Below are positions 58,524 through 64,000 of a stretch of DNA of 64,000 nucleotides, in pieces. Both the position numbers and the translations under genes were made by a program. Every line of letters begins with the position of its first letter. The stretch's first letter is position 1. This stretch comes from Aeromicrobium erythreum (lineage in GTDB: Bacteria > Actinomycetota > Actinomycetes > Propionibacteriales > Nocardioidaceae), in NCBI RefSeq assembly GCF_001509405.1, contig NZ_CP011502.1, positions 2,666,001 to 2,730,000 on the forward strand. Reading direction: 5' to 3'. The notes under the pieces were generated by a model. That model saw nothing but the letters and a program-made list of their open reading frames with translations, searched no databases and was not told the DNA's origin.

Positions 58524-59645
58524 TCAGGCCTGCTCGGCCCTGACCTCGGGCGGGTCGTCCTCGGGGAGTCCGTCGTCGGCGACGGGTGTGCCCGACTCCT
58601 CGACGAGGTGGCGCACGATGCCGTTCAGGCAGGCGACGAGCGGCACGGCCACCAGCGCGCCGACGATGCCGGACACGGTGATGCCGGCGGCGATGGCGAT
58701 GATGATCGCCAGCGGGTGCACCGCGACGAAGCGGCCCATGAGGAACGGCTGCAGCACGTGCGACTCGAACTGCTGCACCGCCACCACCGCGGCCAGCATG
58801 ATCAGCGCGACGATCGGGCCCTGCGCCACCAGCGCCACGAGCACGGCGACCATGCCGGACACGAGCGCTCCGACGATCGGGACGAACGCGCCGAGGAAGA
58901 CGAGGACACCGATGGCGAACGCCAGCGGCACACCGAGCAGCCACGCGGAGACCGCGATGCCGATGGCGTCGGTGAGGGCGACCAGCACGGTGGCTCGGAC
59001 GAAGCTGGTGAGGCTGGCCCAGGCCGTCTCGCCGGAGCTGTGCACCTTCGCACGCGCCGACCGCGGGAAGAGCGCGACGGCGAACGCCCAGATGCGGTTG
59101 CCCTCGTAGAGGAAGAAGAACGACGCGAACAGCGCGATGAAGAAGCCGGCGACGAAGTGCGTCAGCGTGGTGCCCACGGCGGCCAGCTGGTCGACCGCGG
59201 CCCGCTCCCCGAAGGTGCGGATGGCGTCCTCGACCTGGTCGACGTAGCGGTCGAGCTGGGTCTCGCTCAGCCCGAGGGGTCCGTTCTGGGCCCAGTCCTG
59301 CACCTGGGCGATGCCCGCGATGACCTGCGCCTTGAGGTCGTAGAACTGGGTCGACAGCTGCTGCCCGACCAGAGTGAGCAGCCCGAAGAACCCGCCGAGC
59401 ATGACGAGGACGACGATCGCCGTGGCCAGGAGACGCGGCAGCCCGCGACGGTCGAGCCAGTCGACGGCACCGATCGTGAGCGCCGTGCCGAGCAGCGCCA
59501 CCGCGATGGGGACGGTCACCTCGGAGAAGAAGCTCAGCAGCCAGTAGAGCGCGTAGCCGGCGACGCCGAGGACGAGGAGACGCCACGCCCACGCCGTCGC
59601 GATCTCCACGCCGACAGGGATCTCCGGCCGCGTGCTCACCTGCAT
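58524..59645 (-). CDS. AI-2E family transporter
   Basis: A 373-residue membrane protein with about eight helices. [21 protein letters not shown] and [15 protein letters not shown] are the family core. Members include TqsA and Na+/H+ antiporters, so the cargo is unknown. A GGGAG ribosome site precedes the ATG. TAGTGT (59664-59669, minus strand) may be the -10, giving a short leader. Confidence 0.88.
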   Translation of the reverse strand: MQVSTRPEIPVGVEIATAWAWRLLVLGVAGYALYWLLSFFSEVTVPIAVALLGTALTIGAVDWLDRRGLPRLLATAIVVLVMLGGFFGLLTLVGQQLSTQFYDLKAQVIAGIAQVQDWAQNGPLGLSETQLDRYVDQVEDAIRTFGERAAVDQLAAVGTTLTHFVAGFFIALFASFFFLYEGNRIWAFAVALFPRSARAKVHSSGETAWASLTSFVRATVLVALTDAIGIAVSAWLLGVPLAFAIGVLVFLGAFVPIVGALVSGMVAVLVALVAQGPIVALIMLAAVVAVQQFESHVLQPFLMGRFVAVHPLAIIIAIAAGITVSGIVGALVAVPLVACLNGIVRHLVEESGTPVADDGLPEDDPPEVRAEQA

Positions 59646-59728
59646 GCTCCCGTCACAGGACCGACACTAGCGGGAACAGCCAGCCGCGCAGTGTCGTTGA
59701 CCCCGGTGGACCCAAGGAGAGTGATCCG

Positions 59729-60379
59729 ATGATCTTCGGAACCCGCAAGACCGAGCTCCCCGACGCGCAAAACGCCCTGCCCGGACGCTCCGAGCGTCCG
59801 TTCGCCGTCGGCACCACGCACCGTGTGCTCGGCACCCCGATCGAGACCCCGCTCGACTCCGGCGTCGTGCCGGACGGCTTCGAGGTCGCGGTCGTCGGGC
59901 TAGGCTGCTTCTGGGGCGAGGAGAAGACGTTCTGGGAGGTTCCCGGTGTCTGGTCGACGTCGGTCGGCTACGCCGGCGGCCTGACCCCGAACCCCACCTA
60001 CGAGGAGGTGTGCACCGGCCGCACCGGTCACGCCGAGGTCGTGCGCATCGTGTTCGACCCCGCGAAGGTGAGCTACGCCGACCTGCTCAAGGTGTTCTGG
60101 GAGAACCACGACCCCACGCAGGGGATGCGTCAGGGCAACGACCGCGGCACCCAGTACCGCTCCGTCCTGCTCACCACGAGCGAGGAGCAGCAGCGCCAGG
60201 CCGAGGAGTCGCGCGAGCGCTACCAGGAGCAGATGACCAAGGCCGGCTACGGCCGCATCACCACGGCCATCCAGCCGCTGCAGGACTACTACTACGCCGA
60301 GGAGCTGCACCAGCAGTACCTCGCGAAGAACCCGTTCGGCTACTGCCCGCTGCACGCCACGGGCGTCTCGTACGCCTGA
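59729..60379 (+). CDS. msrA: peptide methionine-S-sulfoxide reductase MsrA
   Basis: A 216-residue repair enzyme reducing S-sulfoxides of methionine. The nucleophilic C60 is in GLGCFWGEE; a C-terminal Cys (YCPLHATGV) likely resolves the sulfenate. The preceding 50 residues form the usual N-terminal extension. An AAGGAGAG ribosome site lies upstream. The gene is followed by a strong terminator. Confidence 0.95.
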   Translation: MIFGTRKTELPDAQNALPGRSERPFAVGTTHRVLGTPIETPLDSGVVPDGFEVAVVGLGCFWGEEKTFWEVPGVWSTSVGYAGGLTPNPTYEEVCTGRTGHAEVVRIVFDPAKVSYADLLKVFWENHDPTQGMRQGNDRGTQYRSVLLTTSEEQQRQAEESRERYQEQMTKAGYGRITTAIQPLQDYYYAEELHQQYLAKNPFGYCPLHATGVSYA

Positions 60380-60391
60380 GAGCTGCCGGAG

Positions 60392-60427
60392 CGAGGTCCC
60401 GTCACGCCCACGCGTGGCGGGACCTCG
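60392..60427 (+). terminator. 16-bp hairpin terminator of msrA
   Basis: CGAGGTCCCGTCACGC (60392-60407) and GCGTGGCGGGACCTCG (60412-60427), one G-T pair, loop CCAC, followed by TCGTTTCTG. It is a probable intrinsic terminator. Confidence 0.8.
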
Positions 60428-60460
60428 TCGTTTCTGCACCGCGACGGCGAGCGCCTGCCC

Positions 60461-60466
60461 TACGCT
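60461..60466 (+). promoter_or_regulatory. -10 TACGCT of the first small membrane gene (leaderless)
   Basis: TACGCT six bases before the GTG at 60473. Confidence 0.5.
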
Positions 60467-60472
60467 CGCGCC

Positions 60473-60670
60473 GTGGACATCGGCATCCTGATCCTCCTCG
60501 GCGTGCTCGCCACCTTCGTGGCCGGCCTGGCTGCGTACCGGGTCCTCGACGCCGCGCTCGGGCGACGTGCGGCGAACGGCTTCCTGCTCCTCGCCCTGAC
60601 CCTCGTGCTCGCGCTCACCACCGTCGCCCTGGTCTTCACCGCCGCCTTGCACACGAGCGACGGGCTGTGA
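60473..60670 (+). CDS. small two-helix membrane protein
   Basis: A 65-residue protein, nearly all hydrophobic: two helices around a basic turn (LGRRAANG). No family recognised. It is the first of three tiny membrane-protein genes in a row, with the next one four bases downstream. Confidence 0.7.
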   Translation: MDIGILILLGVLATFVAGLAAYRVLDAALGRRAANGFLLLALTLVLALTTVALVFTAALHTSDGL

Positions 60671-60674
60671 GTCG

Positions 60675-60926
60675 ATGCGGGACCGGGCAGCGGTGCGCGA
60701 GGGCGTCCTGGCCCTCGCGGTCGAGCTGGTCGTCGCCGTCGCCCTGTGGGCCGGGGTCGTCACCACCGCCGGGTGGCTGTCCATCCTGATCGGTGTCGTC
60801 GCGGGCCTCGTCACGCTCCACCTGCTGGTCACGGCCATCCTGCTCGTCGGGGCCCGTCTCGGCCTGCGGGCGCTCCAGCGGTGGATCGACGATCTCCCTC
60901 CCCACGAGCGCCACCGGCTGCGCTGA
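60675..60926 (+). CDS. small membrane protein
   Basis: An 83-residue protein with two helices and an amphipathic basic C-terminus (RWIDDLPPHERHRLR). No family recognised. The four-base gap after the 65-residue gene implies one transcript. Confidence 0.7.
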   Translation: MRDRAAVREGVLALAVELVVAVALWAGVVTTAGWLSILIGVVAGLVTLHLLVTAILLVGARLGLRALQRWIDDLPPHERHRLR

Positions 60927-60976
60927 GGAGTGGGACGGACGTTCCGATCCGACGCCGGTCGGTGTAGAACATGGCC

Positions 60977-61138
60977 ATGAGCCCCGACCGCCCGAACCGC
61001 GCCGACGTCGCGTCCGTCCTGCTGCTGGTCCTGTTCGTCGTCTCCTTCTTCCTCGGCGAGAACGCCTGGCTCGGCGCCATCGTGGTCGCGTTCCCGACCA
61101 TCGTGTTCCTGCAGGCGTCGCACTGGATCCGCCGCTGA
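60977..61138 (+). CDS. 53-residue small membrane protein
   Basis: A short frame with a polar head, a central hydrophobic span (ASVLLLVLFVVSFFLG), a turn, and a second hydrophobic segment ending SHWIRR. TAGAAC six bases before this ATG is one base off the leaderless consensus; ATG 60971 is the alternative start. Codon use is typical of the genome. No family recognised. Confidence 0.55.
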   Translation: MSPDRPNRADVASVLLLVLFVVSFFLGENAWLGAIVVAFPTIVFLQASHWIRR

Positions 61139-61297
61139 CGGCCTGTGCTCACGAGGATCGGCGCATGCCCGACTGGGCGCGATCGCCTCGTCGAGATGTG
61201 ATGCGCGCGCAGATGGGATGAGATGGGGGTACCCGAGTCGAGGGAGGGACCGTGCCACACCTGTCGACACCTGCCCCAGCCCTTGACGGGGTCTGAC

Positions 61298-61732
61298 GTG
61301 ACCGCAGCCGTCGGGCGCCCCTCCCCCGTCGTCGAGGACGCGATGCTGCGCCGGCCGAAGTCGTGGCCGATGAGCCTGACCGTCGGCGACGCCCGTGAGG
61401 TGCTCGGCGACGACCACCTGCACGCGATCCTCGTCGTCGAGGGGGCGCTGCTGCGCGGCGTGATCGTGGAGGGCGACGTCCCGGACGACGCCAGGAACGA
61501 CCAGCCTGCCCTCGTCCATGCCCGGCTGGAGGGTCGCACCGTGCGGGTCGGCACCACGCTGGACGAGGCCCGCGAGCTCCTCGAGCAGTCCCGGTCGCGC
61601 CGGCTCGCCGTCGTCGACGCCGCAGGCGCCCTCGTCGGGCTGCTGTGCCTGAAGCGGCACGGTCGGGGATTCTGCTCCGACGCGGGCGTCGAGGCCCGGC
61701 GCGCGTCCCGCGCGAGCGAGCGCCCCGTCTAG
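61298..61732 (+). CDS. CBS-domain protein
   Basis: A 144-residue protein with a pair of CBS motifs: MSLTVGDAREVLGDDHLHAILVV and RVGTTLDEARELLEQSRSRRLAVVDA. Such proteins sense adenine nucleotides or SAM. It resembles stand-alone CBS stress proteins in actinomycetes. The GTG start is tentative; an in-frame start at 61223 would extend it. Confidence 0.75.
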   Translation: MTAAVGRPSPVVEDAMLRRPKSWPMSLTVGDAREVLGDDHLHAILVVEGALLRGVIVEGDVPDDARNDQPALVHARLEGRTVRVGTTLDEARELLEQSRSRRLAVVDAAGALVGLLCLKRHGRGFCSDAGVEARRASRASERPV

Positions 61733-61851
61733 GAGGGACTCCGCACGACGGCCCACTGGTTCGGGAATGCAACGACCTGCGTCGACGTTGTCGCCGTTCG
61801 GGCCCGACGCGTCGGCCGCCCGCCCGCCGTCGACCTGCTCCGAGGAGACCC

Positions 61852-63072
61852 ATGACCACCACCCGGCCCGTCCAGCGGTGGGCGTTCGGCATGCTCCTGG
61901 CCCTCGTCGCCGTCTCGCTCGGCGTCTCCGGTGCGCCCGCGCCCCTCTACGCGCTCTACGCGCAGGAGTGGGGCTTCGCGCCGCTCACGACGACCATCGT
62001 GTTCGCGGTCTACGCCGTCGCAGCGCTCGCTGCCGTGCTCGTCACCGGGTCGATCTCCGACCGCTACGGCCGACGTCCGGTGCTCATGGTCGCCGCGCTG
62101 CTGATCCTCGCCGGCCTCGGCCTGTTCATGGCGGCCGACTCCGTGGTGTGGCTGCTGGGCGCCCGCATCCTGCACGGCCTGGGCGTCGGTGCGGTGGTGG
62201 TCGTCGCCTCGGCCGCCCTGCTCGACCTGCGGCCCGACGAGGGCGACCGCACCGGCCGGATCACCGGCGTCGTGTTCAACAGCGGCATCGCGGTCGTGCT
62301 CGTCGCCGTGTCGCTCATCGTCGACCGTGGGCCCGCTCCCACGGTGCTGCCCTACGCGATCCTCGCCGGCATCGTCGCAGTGCTCCTGCTGGGGCTGCTC
62401 GTCATGCGCGAGCCGCACACGGAGGAGCGCGCCGTCCGCCTGCACGTGGCACGGCCTCGCGTCCCGCGCGAGATCGCCGCGCACTTCCGGTTCTCGGCCC
62501 TGGGCGTGATGGCGTCGTGGTCGGTGCTGGGCGTGCTCCTGTCGCTCTACCCGCGGATCGCGTCGGAGGCCATCGGTGCCACGTCGGTGCTGTTCGGCGG
62601 GGCGGTCGTCGCCGCGTCGGCCGCGGCGTCGGCCCTCAGCCAGGCGGTCGGGGCGCGCTGGCCCGCCCGCACGAGCGCCATCGTCGGCGACTTCGGCACC
62701 GCCGCCTCCCTCGTGCTCTGCGTGCCCGCGGTCGCATGGGGCCATGCCTGGGGCATCGCCGCGGCCTCGACGCTCGTCGGCCTGTTCTTCGGCCTCGCGT
62801 TCGGCGGGTCGCTGCGCCACCTGACCCAGCACGTGCCGTCGGCCCACCGTGGGGAGGTCATGTCGGCGTTCTACGTGCTCGCCTACAGCGCCATGGCCGT
62901 GCCGACGGTGCTCGCCGGCTGGGCCGCCACGATCTGGACCCCGCGGACGATCTTCGCGCCGTTCATGGTCACGGTCGCCGTCGCCTGCACGGCGGCGGCC
63001 GTGATGGGGCTGCGCTCGCGCGCCGAGCAGCGCGCCGCCGAGGTCGAGGCCCCGGTGGCCGTCGCGTCGTGA
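61852..63072 (+). CDS. major facilitator superfamily exporter
   Basis: A 406-residue transporter with 12 helices. Motif A GSISDRYGRRPVLM between helices 2 and 3 is intact and GSLRHLTQHVP lies in the second half, a drug/metabolite-efflux layout. Substrate unknown. A GAGGAG ribosome site precedes the ATG. It overlaps the mug-type gene by GTGA. Confidence 0.9.
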   Translation: MTTTRPVQRWAFGMLLALVAVSLGVSGAPAPLYALYAQEWGFAPLTTTIVFAVYAVAALAAVLVTGSISDRYGRRPVLMVAALLILAGLGLFMAADSVVWLLGARILHGLGVGAVVVVASAALLDLRPDEGDRTGRITGVVFNSGIAVVLVAVSLIVDRGPAPTVLPYAILAGIVAVLLLGLLVMREPHTEERAVRLHVARPRVPREIAAHFRFSALGVMASWSVLGVLLSLYPRIASEAIGATSVLFGGAVVAASAAASALSQAVGARWPARTSAIVGDFGTAASLVLCVPAVAWGHAWGIAAASTLVGLFFGLAFGGSLRHLTQHVPSAHRGEVMSAFYVLAYSAMAVPTVLAGWAATIWTPRTIFAPFMVTVAVACTAAAVMGLRSRAEQRAAEVEAPVAVAS

Positions 63073-63629
63073 GCGAGTCGCTCGACGACCTGCCCGAGGT
63101 GGCCGACCTCGCCGGCCCGGGCATGCGCCTGCTGCTGGTCGGCATCAACCCCAGTCCGCTGACCGCCCGCACCGGGTACCACTTCGCGCACCCGGGCAAC
63201 CGCTTCTACCCAGCCCTGCGCCGCGCCGGTGTCCTGCCCGAGGCGGCGAGGACGCCCGAGCTGGCGGCGCCCGTCCTCGTCGAGCGGGGCGTCGGGATCA
63301 CCAACCTCTCGCCCCGACCCACGGCACGGGCCGACGAGCTGGACGACGAGGAGGTGCGCGCCGGTCGTGAGCGCGTCACCGCTGCCGTCCGCGCGCACGG
63401 TCCGCGGGTGGTCGCCGTGGCCGGCGTCACGAGCTACCGGGTCGCGTTCGCCGACCGGCGGGCCCGGCTCGGCCGCCAGGCGCACGACCTCGAGGGGGCC
63501 GAGCTCTGGGTCGTGCCCAACCCCAGCGGACTCAACGCGCACGCGACGATCGACTCCCTCGCCCGCGACTACCGCGAGGTCGCGGAGGCCGCCGGCGTGC
63601 CGCTCGACGACGTCCCGACGTTGCCCTGA
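63069..63629 (+). CDS. mug: G/U mismatch-specific DNA glycosylase (Mug/TDG family)
   Basis: A 186-residue uracil-DNA-glycosylase-superfamily enzyme that excises U or ethenocytosine opposite G. GINPSP with N27 is the catalytic loop, and NPSGLNAH is the minor-groove intercalation loop. HFAHPGNRFYPAL is also diagnostic. GTG 63069 overlaps the MFS stop. Confidence 0.92.
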   Translation: MSESLDDLPEVADLAGPGMRLLLVGINPSPLTARTGYHFAHPGNRFYPALRRAGVLPEAARTPELAAPVLVERGVGITNLSPRPTARADELDDEEVRAGRERVTAAVRAHGPRVVAVAGVTSYRVAFADRRARLGRQAHDLEGAELWVVPNPSGLNAHATIDSLARDYREVAEAAGVPLDDVPTLP

Positions 63630-63673
63630 CCGTCGTTCGCCATCGGCGAACGCACACGGTCCTTGTCAGGGGA

Positions 63674-63694
63674 ATTGAGTCGACTAGACTCAAG
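63674..63694. promoter_or_regulatory. HAIR element (HspR-binding inverted repeat)
   Basis: ATTGAGT, seven bases, ACTCAAG, matching the HspR-associated inverted repeat CTTGAGT-N7-ACTCAAG except the first base. It lies 57 bases before the hsp20 start, so this gene should be repressed by HspR at normal temperature. Confidence 0.75.
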
Positions 63695-63751
63695 TTGAAC
63701 TGGATGTCCGGTCGCGGTGGCCGGACCGAACGACCCACCAGGAGGACCATC

Positions 63752-64000
63752 ATGAGCAACGTCTCCGTCTTCACCCGCCGTGACCCCTTCGCCGAGTTCG
63801 ACTCGCTGGTCCGCAGCGCGTTCAGCCCGACCCAGGGCTCGGCAGCCCGCCTCGACTTCACGCCCGCCGTCGAGACCGTCCGTGACGGCGACGACGTCGT
63901 CGTGCGGCTCGAGCTTCCCGGCATCGACGTCTCGAACGACGTCTCCGTCGAGGTGACCGGCGGACGCCTGGTCGTCAAGGGCGAGCGTCGCGACCAGCGC
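63752..64000 (+). CDS. Hsp20/alpha-crystallin small heat-shock protein, 3' end outside window
   Basis: The first 83 codons of an sHSP. The N-terminal arm (SVFTRRDPFAEFDSLVRSAF) and the start of the alpha-crystallin domain (VVRLELPGIDVSNDVSVEVT, GGRLVVKGER) are typical of HSP18/Acr2-type chaperones. An AGGAGG ribosome site precedes the ATG. The HAIR element upstream indicates HspR control, as for mycobacterial acr2. Confidence 0.92.
   Translation, partial: MSNVSVFTRRDPFAEFDSLVRSAFSPTQGSAARLDFTPAVETVRDGDDVVVRLELPGIDVSNDVSVEVTGGRLVVKGERRDQR

Noticed and set aside
61260-61760. DosR-type box near the CBS-domain gene
   Set aside because: GGGACTCCG at 61736 and nearby sequence do not form the palindromic 20-base site.

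Overview
The window is a chromosomal segment of a high-GC Gram-positive actinomycete. Codon third positions are almost all G or C, starts are often GTG, and the segment carries mycothiol genes (mshB near the left end, mca near the right end), an Rv1095-type PIN-PhoH protein, a MhuD-like haem-degrading enzyme and a HAIR-type heat-shock operator. The long palindromic arrays built on GGTCTCGATACG and CTACTCGACCAGCGG are of a kind I associate with Nocardioides- or Aeromicrobium-like genomes. That genus-level guess is inference.

Layout. 1-11 kb: partial VanW-type wall protein, a DUF6113-like membrane protein with mshB, an S9 peptidase, small enzymes, an ABC-F ATPase, a bile-acid/sodium-type symporter, a phosphotransferase and a YibE/F membrane protein. 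11-15 kb: a 33-residue small protein, rnhA, a DinB protein, a low-GC insertion with one unrecognised 2TM/double-zinc-ribbon gene, and a FitAB/VapBC-type toxin-antitoxin pair. 15-26 kb: ychF, GNAT, MhuD-like enzyme, ggt, a serine hydrolase, ispH, xseA-xseB and DUF4245. 25.7-29.8 kb: a coupled molybdate operon (HTH-TOBE, modA, modB, modC), then glpX. 30-36.6 kb: methyltransferases, GrpB, hydrolase, VOC protein, and class I and class II fumarases side by side. 36.6-37.8 kb: palindrome array 1. 37.8-43.6 kb: a five-gene minus-strand operon (sugar-type ABC importer with a degenerate ATPase, plus a DUF2079 protein). 43.6-45 kb: phoH2. 45.2-47.3 kb: palindrome array 2. 47.3-57.3 kb: cis-prenyltransferase, haemolysin III, Ski2-like helicase, YyaL, mca, DUF4307, greA and a TetR regulator. 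57-64 kb: ilvA, AI-2E exporter, msrA, three tiny membrane proteins, CBS protein, MFS exporter, mug-type glycosylase and a partial hsp20 behind a HAIR element.

The backbone greA-DUF4307-mca-small membrane protein-yyaL-hlyIII-cis-prenyltransferase-phoH2-fumarase-glpX-DUF4245-xseB-xseA-ispH-ychF matches, from memory, the Mycobacterium tuberculosis order Rv1080c to Rv1112. The modABC operon, ABC/DUF2079 operon, ggt block, helicase, low-GC gene and repeat arrays therefore look like lineage-specific additions.

Two window-wide patterns stand out. First, at least 28 genes have a T-A-N-N-N-T hexamer ending 5-8 bases before the start codon, which predicts leaderless transcription and fixes many starts, including that of an otherwise unrecognisable 33-residue gene. 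Second, two arrays (7 and 13 units of about 165-173 bp) are mosaics of constant inverted boxes and interchangeable hairpin modules. No CRISPR, tRNA, rRNA, prophage or insertion-sequence gene was recognised.
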